A stretch of 64,000 nt of DNA from Pseudoalteromonas luteoviolacea (GTDB lineage: Bacteria > Pseudomonadota > Gammaproteobacteria > Enterobacterales > Alteromonadaceae), in contig NZ_MAUJ01000017.1 in assembly GCF_001696455.1 (NCBI RefSeq), forward strand, positions 1-64,000, in the 5' to 3' direction. Under the pieces are notes generated by a model. That model saw only the letters and a list, made by a program, of their open reading frames with translations, did not search any database and was not told where the DNA came from. Numbering within the stretch: the first letter of the stretch is position 1; every line of letters starts with the position of its first letter. Both the position numbers and the translations under genes were made by a program. Shown in pieces: positions 17,971 to 27,401 of this stretch.

Positions 17971-18732
17971 GTGAAGCGCCTTTTATTACTCATAGCCTTT
18001 ATTTCATTTTATTGCTCGTCCAACGAACGGTGCTTATCTGAAAAGAAGATAGGTATTGGAAGTAGCTGGCCTCCATATGTAATGTATAAAGGCGATACTC
18101 CCTTCGGTCTAGACATTGAAATCACCAAACTTGTTTTCAACAAAGCCAATGTATGTTTTAAGTTTATAAGACTGCCCACGTCAGCAAGGGGGTTAGCTGA
18201 GTTGTATAAAGGCTTCGTTGATGTATTGCCTTCGGCGAGTTTCAATATCGACAGAGCAAATAACGCGCACTTTACCGTACCCTACAGGCGCGAAAGAATG
18301 AGACTGTTTACTCGGCTAGATTTACCGCCAGTTAAAAGCCTTACAGAACTCTTTGCGGAAGAATACACTTTTGTCACAAACCCTGGGGCATATTACGGCG
18401 AGGAACTTAAACAAATTCTGCAAATTAGTTGGTATCAACAACGGCTAGTCGAGGTCGCCAGTGTGTCAAGACGTATTGAGTTGGTAAATAAAAAACGCAT
18501 AGATTTTTTAATTGAAGACGAATATACAGGGTACTATTATATCAACAGGTTAGGGTATGATCGGTTAAGGTTACACTCATATATCGTAAACGATAATGCT
18601 ATCCACTTTATGCTAAGCAGGCTAACTTTTAAAAATGAAGAAATAGCAGCAATCAACGATGCGATAGCGCAATTGCAACCTGATATTCAAGCAATTTTAG
18701 AAAGAAGACCTGCCTCTACACCAACAAAGTAA
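17971..18732 (+). CDS. periplasmic solute-binding-like protein (family 3)
   Basis: 253 residues from a GTG start, with a hydrophobic export signal at 1-17. The fold signature is that of family 3 extracellular binding proteins: an IGIGSSWPPYVMYKG strand, FGLDIEI and a central FVDVLPSASF segment. It lacks any adjacent permease or ATPase, so it is more likely a stand-alone ligand-binding protein than an ABC transporter part. Two further genes follow 15 and 5 bp downstream in the same direction, ending with anmK, so an operon with a link to cell-wall sugar recycling is possible but unproven. The ligand cannot be told from sequence. Confidence 0.75.
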   Translation: MKRLLLLIAFISFYCSSNERCLSEKKIGIGSSWPPYVMYKGDTPFGLDIEITKLVFNKANVCFKFIRLPTSARGLAELYKGFVDVLPSASFNIDRANNAHFTVPYRRERMRLFTRLDLPPVKSLTELFAEEYTFVTNPGAYYGEELKQILQISWYQQRLVEVASVSRRIELVNKKRIDFLIEDEYTGYYYINRLGYDRLRLHSYIVNDNAIHFMLSRLTFKNEEIAAINDAIAQLQPDIQAILERRPASTPTK

Positions 18733-18747
18733 AGCTTGGAGAACAAC

Positions 18748-19158
18748 TTGATTAAATTATTGATACCGTTGGTCATACTTTCCGGGGTTGCCAATGCAAA
18801 AATAGAAAAACCTTTCACTATAGACAATACTCAGATTTACACGGATACATCGTTGTTTTATAGCGATGAAAATATTAGACCTCAAAATAGTGATTTTAAA
18901 GTCAAAAGCGCGATTACCATGTCGAATGAAGATGGCCAGAGAGCGGTACTACTTAGTATAGAAAACCTTGCCTCAGGTAGACGAATTCTTGAGCCACATC
19001 ACCTAATGGCGACTTACGCAGATGGTAGCGCAAAAGTACTGAGCAGCTTGCCGAAGAAATTGTCGTTTAAAGGCGGCGAGACTATAAATATCACTGTCAG
19101 TTTGGGCAACAACCTCTACCCGGTCATCTCTTTAGTAACTAGCAATAATCTACGATAA
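18748..19158 (+). CDS. small secreted protein of unknown function
   Basis: About 136 residues. I choose TTG 18748 because GGAG lies 6-7 bases upstream; the frame also opens at TTG 18736. The first 17 residues (IKLLIPLVILSGVANA after the start) form a signal peptide. The rest is beta-rich (VLLSIENLAS, LEPHHLMATYADG, FKGGETINITVSLG), like an Ig-type fold. No family recognised. It lies between the solute-binding-like protein and anmK, almost certainly in one transcript. Confidence 0.65.
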   Translation: MIKLLIPLVILSGVANAKIEKPFTIDNTQIYTDTSLFYSDENIRPQNSDFKVKSAITMSNEDGQRAVLLSIENLASGRRILEPHHLMATYADGSAKVLSSLPKKLSFKGGETINITVSLGNNLYPVISLVTSNNLR

Positions 19159-19163
19159 TAATT

Positions 19164-20348
19164 ATGAACCCTTACATTCAATCTCTTTATACTCTCAGCG
19201 GTAAGTCAGAACGCATCATTTTAGGATTAATGAGTGGTACATCATTGGATGGCCTAGATTTAGCTCTTTGCAAAATATCTGGTAATGGCGCGAATACTCA
19301 ATGTGAAGTACTGGCCTTTTCGACTGTTGATTATGATCAATCAACAAAAAACACAATATTAGAAGTATTCGCTAAAAAAACCGTCGACCTCCAGTTTTTA
19401 ACACTTTTGAACCCTTGGATAGGGGAGCTACATGCAAAAATCATCAATGAACAACTGGAACAATGGGGTATAGACAGTAAAGAGATAGACCTGATCGCAA
19501 GTCATGGACAGACGATTTATCACAGCCCAAAGCATTTTCATGATTATTCAGAATTTAATAATGCTACCTTGCAACTAGGTGATGGTGATCATATCGCGGT
19601 CAATACAGGCATTATCACAATATCGGACTTTAGACAGAAGCATATTGCAGCCGGCTATGAAGGTGCGCCGCTGGCTCAATACGGCGACTATTGTGTATTC
19701 GGTAGTGCGGATTCAAATACCGTGCTTTTAAATATCGGTGGTATAGCTAACTTTACATATATTAAAACAGGCGCGTCACTTGATGATCTAGTCTGTTCCG
19801 ATATTGGCCCTGGTAATACAATTATGGACCAATTCGTTAAAACGCACTTTAATGAAGACTATGACCGAGATGGACTGATAGCGGCGTCTGGTCAAGTAAA
19901 TAAGCAATTATTAAATTCCCTGACTAGTTCTGACTTTATTAATCAACCGATGCCAAAAACTACAGGGCCCGAACTTTTTAATCTTGAATTTTTAGAAAAC
20001 TGTTTGAAGTCTGCCAACGTCACTGATGTCAGTAAACCTGACATAATAGCAACGCTGAATATGTTTACCGCACAAACTATAGCAGACCATATAAAAGCGC
20101 TTAAAACTACGGGTAATATTGACGTATTAGTCAGTGGAGGAGGAGCACATAATAGAGTTTTGATGAAAAACCTTGAACGACTGCTTAGTGAAAATGTGCG
20201 AGTCGAGAAGCTGAATTTCAATGGCATCAATGCGGATTCGAAAGAGGCGGTATTGTTTGCAATATTGGCAAACGAATGTGTATGTGCGGATAACGATAGC
20301 GCAAACCAAGACAATTTAACGCTTGGGAAAATAAGCCTTCCTCTTTGA
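19164..20348 (+). CDS. anmK: anhydro-N-acetylmuramic acid kinase
   Basis: 394 residues. Phosphorylates and opens 1,6-anhydro-MurNAc released during peptidoglycan turnover, giving MurNAc-6-phosphate in the cytoplasm. Diagnostic motifs are GLMSGTSLDGLDLAL near residue 20, ASHGQTIYHSP, NIGGIANFTYI, DIGPGNTIMD and the late VSGGGAHNRVLM. Length is normal for the family with a short N-terminal extension. The start lies 5 bp after the stop of the small secreted protein, and the stop lies 2 bp from the end of a convergent gene. Confidence 0.95.
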   Translation: MNPYIQSLYTLSGKSERIILGLMSGTSLDGLDLALCKISGNGANTQCEVLAFSTVDYDQSTKNTILEVFAKKTVDLQFLTLLNPWIGELHAKIINEQLEQWGIDSKEIDLIASHGQTIYHSPKHFHDYSEFNNATLQLGDGDHIAVNTGIITISDFRQKHIAAGYEGAPLAQYGDYCVFGSADSNTVLLNIGGIANFTYIKTGASLDDLVCSDIGPGNTIMDQFVKTHFNEDYDRDGLIAASGQVNKQLLNSLTSSDFINQPMPKTTGPELFNLEFLENCLKSANVTDVSKPDIIATLNMFTAQTIADHIKALKTTGNIDVLVSGGGAHNRVLMKNLERLLSENVRVEKLNFNGINADSKEAVLFAILANECVCADNDSANQDNLTLGKISLPL

Positions 20349-20350
20349 TG

Positions 20351-20830
20351 TTAGGCCATTAATAAGTCGCTTTTCCACTCCCTTAGCTTGGACAAGATTG
20401 TTTTGACTGGGCTATTTTCTTTATAAGAAACCTTTTCATTCGAATCCAAATCTAAAATAGGGTGCTCTAGTTCAACTTGCGCATCCACAACATTTTTCAC
20501 ACCGCCGGTTAGCCCTGTCAAACTTAGTTGAGTCATGTACATTCCAGCGTCGCCATGACCTTGAAGTATTAATTCAATACATCCGGCATTTATATCAGAC
20601 TCCTTCAAAGTGTAACTCCCACTAAAGCTCACGTCCCTTTGAAGTTCGTGAGTCGCAGTAGCTTGAATGATATTACCCACAGCTGCATCGTTAGGTAACA
20701 AGCAATCGATCACCAGTTCGGTCCCTTGCGTATCAAACTTGATTTCATCTATTGCTGAAGCACTACCGGTCGGGAACATTGGGTCACAATGCGTATAGAG
20801 TTCAAATTGAATTGTTCTAGAAGTTGCCAT
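20351..20830 (-). CDS. hypothetical protein
   Basis: 159 residues with no signal peptide or membrane segment. The composition suggests beta sandwiches (FELYTHCDP, ELVIDCLLP, SFSGSYTLKE, CIELILQGHGDAG), ending with a short helical tail. I recognise no family. It is single, converges on anmK with 2 bp between stops, and has its own upstream region of about 115 bp that also contains the nptA terminator. Confidence 0.6.
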   Translation of the reverse strand: MATSRTIQFELYTHCDPMFPTGSASAIDEIKFDTQGTELVIDCLLPNDAAVGNIIQATATHELQRDVSFSGSYTLKESDINAGCIELILQGHGDAGMYMTQLSLTGLTGGVKNVVDAQVELEHPILDLDSNEKVSYKENSPVKTILSKLREWKSDLLMA

Positions 20831-20896
20831 GGTTAAAAACTAAATTTATTGAATCAGTATTAGTGTGCACAATTTTCATTGCAGATATATGAACAA

Positions 20897-20928
20897 ACCC
20901 CAGATAACAGGATTATGTTATCTGGGGT
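20897..20928 (-). terminator. terminator of the Na/Pi symporter gene
   Basis: A perfect 13-bp stem ACCCCAGATAACA/TGTTATCTGGGGT with a 6-base loop lies 20 bp beyond the stop of the minus-strand gene. Confidence 0.85.
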
Positions 20929-20947
20929 AAAATGGAAATATTATATC

Positions 20948-22108
20948 TTAGCGAACTGCTAGCATAATAAGACCAGGCACGACGAAGAATGAACCCAATA
21001 CATATCCAAACGCCGCTGTTTTATTTCGAGCACCTACTTCAGCTAGCTTCTCTGCACACTTGATTGGAATCTCACGTAGAAGAGGTAGTCCGTAAATAAG
21101 GCCAACAGCAAATACGTTAAACATTACGTGTACAAGTGCAACAGTCAGAGCTACTTCGCCAGCAGGGCCTGTAATTGATGTAGCTGCAAGCAACGCCGTA
21201 ATGGTAGTACCAATGTTAGCACCGAGTGTGAACGGATAGATTTGACGAGTTGTGAATACGCCACTACCAGCCAAAGGAATCATTAAACTAGTTGTTGTAG
21301 ATGATGATTGAACCATTACTGTTACTACTGCACCTGAACTGATGCCGGCAACTGGGCCACGTCCGATTGCACCGTGTAAAAGGTCTTTAGCTTTACCTAC
21401 AAGAGCCTGCTTAAGTAGCTTACCAAGTGTTGTAACTGCAAATAGAATCATCGCAATACCGATTACAACCATTGCTACACCAGCAGCCGTGCCTTCCAAG
21501 AAACTTACGCCATCTTTCACGATACCTACAGCAGGCTTAACGAGTGGTTTAACGAAGTTGTAGCTCTTAAGAGATAGGTCAGCATCACCAACAAATAAGT
21601 GCGCTAAACTTGCTGAGAATTTTTCGAGTAAACCGAACATAATTTCCAACGGTAGGAAAATTGCGACAGCAAACAAATTAAAGAAGTCATGTACCGTTGA
21701 GGCGGCAAATGCTCTTTGGAATTCTTCTTTAGAACGAATGTGCCCAATTGATACAAGCGTATTTGTAATTGTGGTGCCGATATTTGCACCCATTATCATA
21801 GGTATTGCGATTTGCAGTGGTAGACCACCTGCAACTAAACCAACAATAACAGATGTAACAGTAGAAGAAGACTGTACAAGTGCAGTAGCTAATGCACCTA
21901 ATAGAAGCGCTACAAAAGGGTTAGTAGCAAAAGCGAAGATTTCTTTAGCTCCTTCGGAGCCGCCTGACGCAAGTTTAAAACCACCGCTTACTGTACCAAC
22001 GGCTACAAGTACCAAATAGACTAGAAATGCAATTGCACCCCAGGTTAGTAACTTTGATGGAAATGACTTTTCGCTGTATTCACTCATTGATTTATCTCGT
22101 TGTGTCAT
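20948..22108 (-). CDS. nptA: Na+/phosphate symporter, NptA family
   Basis: 386-residue inner-membrane protein with about nine hydrophobic segments. It contains the two inverted Na/Pi cotransporter repeats, each with the QSSS signature (LVQSSSTVTSVIVG and VQSSSTTTSLMIPL) and the partner motif GANIGTTIT, which also occurs twice. Members import inorganic phosphate with sodium, or export it. Monocistronic. The start at 22108 is uncertain because MSEYSEK (ATG 22087) could also serve. Confidence 0.9.
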   Translation of the reverse strand: MTQRDKSMSEYSEKSFPSKLLTWGAIAFLVYLVLVAVGTVSGGFKLASGGSEGAKEIFAFATNPFVALLLGALATALVQSSSTVTSVIVGLVAGGLPLQIAIPMIMGANIGTTITNTLVSIGHIRSKEEFQRAFAASTVHDFFNLFAVAIFLPLEIMFGLLEKFSASLAHLFVGDADLSLKSYNFVKPLVKPAVGIVKDGVSFLEGTAAGVAMVVIGIAMILFAVTTLGKLLKQALVGKAKDLLHGAIGRGPVAGISSGAVVTVMVQSSSTTTSLMIPLAGSGVFTTRQIYPFTLGANIGTTITALLAATSITGPAGEVALTVALVHVMFNVFAVGLIYGLPLLREIPIKCAEKLAEVGARNKTAAFGYVLGSFFVVPGLIMLAVR

Positions 22109-22423
22109 GCCTATAAAGATTGTGGCATTTTGATGACGTTTTTATTTCAGGGCGCATTTAACCAGAGAAATATGACAGAAATATTTCAGTTCGAATATTC
22201 ACACCAATCAACGCAATATAAAGAGAGCACCATAGTGTACTGCAAGTGTTCGTTTTTGATTGTATGTTAACCACCCCCTTGTTTCTAATGAAGTTTTTAT
22301 TAACTCCCTTCTGTTACAATCCTTTACAATACAAGCGTTAGTAAACGACAATCATTCTCAACCTCCATATTCTCTACATGATTCAAAGCTAAAATTGGGA
22401 AAAAATATAAAAGAGAGCGAGTA
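22109..22423. other. divergent intergenic region
   Basis: About 315 bp separating the starts of the Na/Pi symporter and a histidine kinase gene. It should hold both promoters. I see no convincing operator, repeat or small gene in it. Confidence 0.5.
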
Positions 22424-24400
22424 ATGCGTAGTTTGTTACTGATACTGATCGGTTTTGTCCTCATGCCTGCTATCGCAGATGTCCTCCCGAATGTAGAACC
22501 AACCAGTGTCAACAAAGATACGCAGGTCGTCCAAATAAACAAATCAGCACGCTTTTACTTTGATTACGATGATGAATTTCATAGCGCATTTGATTTTGAT
22601 GCGTTCGCGCAACAATTTAGGCCGCTTAATGACCTAAACAAAAAGCCTCAAAAAGAAATATATTCGAAATGGGCGTACTTTAAAGTCGAAAGAGACACTG
22701 AAATCAGTGACTGGATCCTGTCATTTGGTTTCCCAAGACTTGCTAAGGTATCCGTTTATCAAAAAATGCCTTATGGATGGTTGGATGTCATTAATCTCAC
22801 AGAATCGGATCCGTTTAGCAAAAGACCAATACAAGATCCTCAATTTTATATACCATTAAAACTTCAGCCTGGTGAAAACACATTCCTCGTAGAGTACCAA
22901 ACATTCGCCAATGCGCCTGCAAATATCCGGTTGCACTCCCAAGAGAACTTCCTAGCCGAATCCCATAAAAGCTTGATAACCAATGCCAGTTTAGCTGGTG
23001 TTATAGCTGCAATTTTACTAATAGTGCTAGTCAATTTATTCTTTAACAGGAACAGTACCAATGTCTATTATGCCACTTGGACAATGCTATTTTTCATGAT
23101 AGTGATAGACACTGCCGGATTCACCTTTCAGTACTTTTGGCCACACCATAATAAGTTTTCCGGTCAGTTTTCTATTTTCTTAATGGCGACAGTCCCACTG
23201 TTTCACTTGTTGTTTGTAAGAGGATTTTTACAGCTTAAGCATTATCACCCTGTTCTGAACAAAATCTACTGCACCTTTATTTGCATATACGCTGCGCTGA
23301 TCCCAATCGCTCTGTTTATCAATAGCGTCTACTTTAACTTGTTGCTGAGTACATTGGTCATACCAGTATTTATCTATACCTGTGTCTGGAGTATTAAACA
23401 AAAAGGGCCAGGAATGAGAACATTTACGTTCAGCTTGATCAATCACCTGTTATTTTTAAATGTCTTTACAATTGTTGGTGCAAGCTATGGCAATTTTATA
23501 GATGTGTTCGATATTACTTCGTTCATTAAAATAGGTTACTTAATTGAGGTGTTATTGTTTACCGTTGCGTTAGCACTTCAGCATAAGTCTTTGCAATCAA
23601 GATTACTTAACCAGCTCCAGCATCAAGTACACGCGCTCAATCAAACCGTTAATACTAAACACAAAGAAGCGAATGACAAAGAAGTTCAATTAAAGGCGAA
23701 AGAAGAAAAGCTCTTCACGGATCTTTCTCATGAATTAAGAACTCCGCTTACTGTCATGAAGATTCAGGTAGAATCATTGCAATACAACATTGTCGATAAT
23801 GTGCAAGATTCTTACAATAAGCTCATGACTAAAATCGATGAGCTAAACTCTTTTATTGACCAACTTATGTTGGTCACTGATGATAAAGATATTGCAGCCT
23901 TATTAAATAAAGAAACCCTCAACGCAAAAGTATTTATTAATGAGGTTTTCCAAACGTGTATACAAGAAGGTGACCCCAAAAAGTCAAAGTTTAGTGTTTC
24001 AAATTCCGTAGATCATCGACTTTCAATCAACGTTGACAAGCAAACCATGGAAAACGCCATTCTAGAGGTAGTTAAAAACGCACTCAGGTTCGGTGGAGAA
24101 GATGTAGAAATATCATTAACGACGCTACAAGAAGACCATAACCTCATCATAAAAATAGAAGACTCAGGTATGCCTTTGTCATACGAAGCACATCAACAGT
24201 TATTTCAGCCTCTGTTTAGGGACGAAGTTTCAAGAAGTGCGATGCTCGGCGGCAAGGGAATGGGGCTAGCTGTCTGCAAAAAGATCATCGAATCTCATGA
24301 AGGCAAGATTGAATCACATAATAGCTTGCTTGGCGGGTTGTGTATTGAAATCTCCCTGCCCATTGAATCGGTATCGAAACCACAATTAGAAGTAGGTTAA
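22424..24400 (+). CDS. 7TM-DISM sensor histidine kinase
   Basis: 658 residues. A signal peptide (1-19) is followed by a periplasmic 7TMR-DISMED2-type beta domain (about 35-170), seven membrane helices (about 185-395) and a coiled coil. The HisKA box FTDLSHELRTPLTV places the phosphorylated histidine at H436. The ATPase domain (about 530-650) keeps the N box (LEVVKNALRFGG), IEDSGMPLS in place of the usual DxGxG, and GGKGMGLAVCKK. The DISM periplasmic domain resembles carbohydrate-binding folds, so a sugar-like or other small ligand is plausible. No response regulator is adjacent, making this an orphan kinase. Confidence 0.88.
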   Translation: MRSLLLILIGFVLMPAIADVLPNVEPTSVNKDTQVVQINKSARFYFDYDDEFHSAFDFDAFAQQFRPLNDLNKKPQKEIYSKWAYFKVERDTEISDWILSFGFPRLAKVSVYQKMPYGWLDVINLTESDPFSKRPIQDPQFYIPLKLQPGENTFLVEYQTFANAPANIRLHSQENFLAESHKSLITNASLAGVIAAILLIVLVNLFFNRNSTNVYYATWTMLFFMIVIDTAGFTFQYFWPHHNKFSGQFSIFLMATVPLFHLLFVRGFLQLKHYHPVLNKIYCTFICIYAALIPIALFINSVYFNLLLSTLVIPVFIYTCVWSIKQKGPGMRTFTFSLINHLLFLNVFTIVGASYGNFIDVFDITSFIKIGYLIEVLLFTVALALQHKSLQSRLLNQLQHQVHALNQTVNTKHKEANDKEVQLKAKEEKLFTDLSHELRTPLTVMKIQVESLQYNIVDNVQDSYNKLMTKIDELNSFIDQLMLVTDDKDIAALLNKETLNAKVFINEVFQTCIQEGDPKKSKFSVSNSVDHRLSINVDKQTMENAILEVVKNALRFGGEDVEISLTTLQEDHNLIIKIEDSGMPLSYEAHQQLFQPLFRDEVSRSAMLGGKGMGLAVCKKIIESHEGKIESHNSLLGGLCIEISLPIESVSKPQLEVG

Positions 24401-24476
24401 AGATTCATTACTTAATTTTTTGCGCTATAACTTTTGTTAAAGTAGAATTCACCGTTCGAATTTTTGGGCGTTAGAT

Positions 24477-24977
24477 ATGAGTAGTGTAGAGTTTTGGGAA
24501 GCTAAGTCATTAGAAGAGATGACTACGGCTGAATGGGAATCAATTTGTGATGGCTGCGCGAAATGCTGCTTGCATTCCTTTATTGATTCAGACGAAGAGG
24601 AACACTTTGAAAGTACAGATGTATTAAGAGAAGGTGAAGAGCTTTTATATACAGATGTAATATGCCAATACAGTGACATTAGCACGGGCGGATGCACGAG
24701 ATATAGTGAAAGACAAACATTAGTCCCGAGCTGTGTGCAACTTACCAAAAACAATTTAAAAGACATCTTTTTTATGCCTCAGTCGTGCAGCTATAGACGA
24801 TTACACGAGGGCAGGGGTCTTGCCTCTTGGCACCCACTACGACACAAAGGCTCAAAACAAACAATGCACGACGCTGGTATTAGTATCAAGGACAAAGTAG
24901 TACTTGAGACGCAAGTGGATTTAGAGGTTGAGTTCGAGGACCATATTGTTGAATGGCCTGAATTAGATAAAGACTAA
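24477..24977 (+). CDS. ycgN: YcgN family cysteine-cluster protein
   Basis: 166 residues, UPF0260 family. Cysteines are arranged as CDGCAKCC near residues 23-29, then C in VICQYSD, GGCTRY, PSC and QSC, typical of the zinc/iron-cluster-binding CxxCxxCC group. Biochemical function is not established. In E. coli ycgN lies close to minCDE and ycgL, and that neighbourhood is kept here, which supports the call. Confidence 0.9.
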   Translation: MSSVEFWEAKSLEEMTTAEWESICDGCAKCCLHSFIDSDEEEHFESTDVLREGEELLYTDVICQYSDISTGGCTRYSERQTLVPSCVQLTKNNLKDIFFMPQSCSYRRLHEGRGLASWHPLRHKGSKQTMHDAGISIKDKVVLETQVDLEVEFEDHIVEWPELDKD

Positions 24978-25473
24978 CGTGGCATCGGCGAAAGCTACTA
25001 TCATTGAATTGTTTTCACAACTTTAAAATCAAACGATGAATTAGTTGGCCAAATAAAAAAGTTAGCTATTGGAATAAAGCCCACATTTTTTATGGGCTTC
25101 CTATAGTCGGCGAGTCTGCCCGTCACCCCATTTTCTTTTTTGTGCTAAGCGTTATTAAAGCTCTATTTCTGTTAAAACGGTTCTATTTCAAGAGAATTTG
25201 ATTTTTAGTTTACTCATACTTATCAAAGTAAATAAGTCTTCAAGATCAACAGACCCGCTTAGTAAGTCCACTCGAATAGCCACTGCCTTTTTATACTTCT
25301 TAGATGTAATTCTTTTATACTCTTTAGGTATCACTGACAGTTTTGGCGGTCAGGATTTTTTGCACAAAAAAAGTGCTACACTGCAAATCCACAGTAATAT
25401 AGCACTTTTTGTACGGAATCTTAGCTTTTAGGGACACGTATACGTATCAGCTTGAGCTAAAGCTACCTTCTAT
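24978..25473. other. intergenic between ycgN and minE, with two hairpins
   Basis: About 500 bp between convergent genes. It holds a 7-bp hairpin (25077-25099, AAGCCCA/TGGGCTT) and a better bidirectional terminator (25368-25410). A TTG-started 77-codon frame at 25198-25431 has no coding support. Nothing else recognised. Confidence 0.6.
25368..25410 (-). terminator. bidirectional terminator downstream of minCDE
   Basis: An 11-bp stem AAAAAGTGCTA/TAGCACTTTTT encloses a 21-base loop that itself has a short CTG/CAG pairing. A/T runs on both sides allow termination in either direction; minE ends about 65 bp away. Confidence 0.7.
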
Positions 25474-25737
25474 TTATTTGTTTTCGTCATCAGGCAATGT
25501 TACGTTTAACTCTAATACAGCCAAGTCATCTTCGTTTTGTTCAAACTGAACATTCACAGCATTTGAGTCGACTTTTACGTATTTGCTGATAACTTCCAAG
25601 ATATCTTGCTTTAATTGTGGCAAATAATCCGGAGTACCTCTTTTCGATCGTTCATGAGCGACTATTATTTGCAATCTTTCTTTTGCTAAAGAGGCACTGC
25701 TTTTTTTCTCTGAACGGAAATAATCAAGTAAAGACAA
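25474..25737 (-). CDS. minE: cell division topological specificity factor MinE
   Basis: 87 residues, the normal length. MSLLDYFRSEKKSSAS is the membrane-targeting N-terminus, followed by AKERLQIIVAHERSKR, the MinD-stimulating helix/strand, and a C-terminal dimerisation domain. It activates MinD ATPase and drives pole-to-pole oscillation. Last gene of the minCDE operon, 1 bp after the minD stop. Confidence 0.97.
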   Translation of the reverse strand: MSLLDYFRSEKKSSASLAKERLQIIVAHERSKRGTPDYLPQLKQDILEVISKYVKVDSNAVNVQFEQNEDDLAVLELNVTLPDDENK

Positions 25738-25738
25738 A

Positions 25739-26548
25739 TTAGCCTCCGAATATTCTTTTTAATAAACCTTTCTTCTCGACATTTAAAAATCTAAAGTCGA
25801 TTATTTCACCTAACAAGCGATCTATTGCATCACTGTAGGCTTGGCCAGCGTCAGATTCAGAGTCCAAGATTACGGGTTGGCCAGAGTTAGAAGCGTTTAA
25901 CACTGCCGTTGATTCTGGAATTACACCAAGTAAGTCTATCGCTAAAATTTCTTGCACATCTTCTACTGATAGCATTTCGCCTGTAGCGACTCGCTCTGGG
26001 TTGTAACGAGTTAGCAAAAGGTGCTCTTTAACAGGCGAGGCACCTTCTTCAGCTCTTTTGGATTTACTTTGTAAAATTCCAAGAATTCTGTCTGAGTCAC
26101 GAACAGAAGACACTTCTGGGTTTGTTGTAACAATTGCTTCGTCAGCAAAGTACAATGCCATCATCGCGCCTGCTTCAATACCAGCTGGCGAATCGCAAAT
26201 GATAAAATCGAAATCTTCTTTTAACTCGTTGAGTACTTTTTCTACGCCTTCTCTCGTTAGCGCATCTTTATCTCTTGTTTGAGACGCTGGTAAAATAAAC
26301 AATTTCTCAACGCGCTTGTCTTTAATAAGCGCCTGATTTAGATTGGCTTCACCATTAATTACATTTACAAAGTCATAGACGACTCTTCTTTCGCAACCCA
26401 TAATTAAATCTAAGTTACGAAGGCCAATATCAAAATCGATAATGGCTGTTTTATACCCTTTAAGCGCAAGACCCGTACCAAGTGCTGCACTAGATGTAGT
26501 TTTACCTACTCCACCTTTACCGGAAGTTACGACAATAATTTTTGCCAT
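25739..26548 (-). CDS. minD: septum-site-determining ATPase MinD
   Basis: 269 residues from the ATG at 26548, preceded by AGGATAAAT. A longer frame reaches 26611 but overlaps minC and adds 21 residues foreign to the family. It starts MAKIIVVTSGKGGVGKTT, with the deviant Walker A GKGGVGKTT at residues 10-18. The C-terminal amphipathic membrane-targeting helix is at GLLKRIFGG. It recruits MinC to the membrane and oscillates with MinE. Confidence 0.97.
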   Translation of the reverse strand: MAKIIVVTSGKGGVGKTTSSAALGTGLALKGYKTAIIDFDIGLRNLDLIMGCERRVVYDFVNVINGEANLNQALIKDKRVEKLFILPASQTRDKDALTREGVEKVLNELKEDFDFIICDSPAGIEAGAMMALYFADEAIVTTNPEVSSVRDSDRILGILQSKSKRAEEGASPVKEHLLLTRYNPERVATGEMLSVEDVQEILAIDLLGVIPESTAVLNASNSGQPVILDSESDAGQAYSDAIDRLLGEIIDFRFLNVEKKGLLKRIFGG

Positions 26549-26553
26549 TAGAT

Positions 26554-27255
26554 TTATCCTTTGACCAAAGCTGTTAATTCTAAAGATTCGTTCGTTTGAG
26601 TAATCTGACACGGATTACCCCAAAATTCCCCTTGAAGGGAATCGCTGATCCAGTAACTGCCGTTTACAGATACTAGCTCAGCTTCTAATTTTTGACAGAA
26701 AATACTTGCATTATCATTACCCTGAGCACCTGCAATCGCTCTACCGCGTAATGTTCCATAAATGTGAATATTGCCATCCGCAATAACTTCAGCACCGTGG
26801 CTAACAGCACCAATAACTATCAAATCCCGGTCTTTAGCATAAATCTGCTGCCCAGAACGCACTGTACCATTAACTATTTGTGCAGGAACATAAACTTGCT
26901 TTTCAACAACTTCTGTCATTGTTTGCGTTTTAACAGCTGGCGCAACGTCTTTTGTGTAGTTAAGCACAGACATGCCTATCGACTTAGCTTTTTCATTGTG
27001 CTCTTCGCTACCGTTGCAAATACCAACAGGGTTTAAAGATAGGTCACTCAAGATAGATTTGAGATCAGTCAAAACCAATGGTTCTTCTTGGACCTCTGCA
27101 AGATTAATGACGATTGGCGCGCCTTTGAAGAATTTAGGCGCTTGAGATATTTTTTCACTCAGTTGTTCTTTTACAACGTTCAAATCAGCGTTTAATAACT
27201 GCAACACCGACAAAGTAAAAAGGTTTCCCTTTAGTTCAAAAGATTGTGTAGACAT
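26554..27255 (-). CDS. minC: septum-site-determining protein MinC
   Basis: 233 residues. The N-terminal FtsZ-inhibiting domain (about 1-105) and C-terminal beta-helix (about 125-225) are joined by a flexible linker. The C-terminal domain shows the family run GTVRSGQQIYAKDRDLIVIG and GADVIADGNIHIYGTLRGRA-like repeats. First gene of minCDE, 5 bp before minD. It is divergent from ycgL across a 146-bp region. Confidence 0.96.
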   Translation of the reverse strand: MSTQSFELKGNLFTLSVLQLLNADLNVVKEQLSEKISQAPKFFKGAPIVINLAEVQEEPLVLTDLKSILSDLSLNPVGICNGSEEHNEKAKSIGMSVLNYTKDVAPAVKTQTMTEVVEKQVYVPAQIVNGTVRSGQQIYAKDRDLIVIGAVSHGAEVIADGNIHIYGTLRGRAIAGAQGNDNASIFCQKLEAELVSVNGSYWISDSLQGEFWGNPCQITQTNESLELTALVKG

Positions 27256-27401
27256 AAGCGCTCAAATATAACTGCGTACTCTTTATTAAATCTTATTCTG
27301 ACCCCGTACTGTGTACGTTTGAGAGCAGCAAAACTTTCCAATTATTATATCTGTCATGGTATAGTGCTGCTCTAAGATAAGCAAGAATTTATAGGGTTAT
27401 A

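Noticed and set aside
25198..25431. A 77-codon plus-strand frame between ycgN and minE
   Set aside because: TTG start, no ribosome-binding site, and its 3' half runs through the terminator hairpin. The composition is that of translated non-coding DNA.
26549..26611. N-terminal extension of minD by 21 codons
   Set aside because: It overlaps minC and adds residues before the universal MAKIIVVTSGKGG start.
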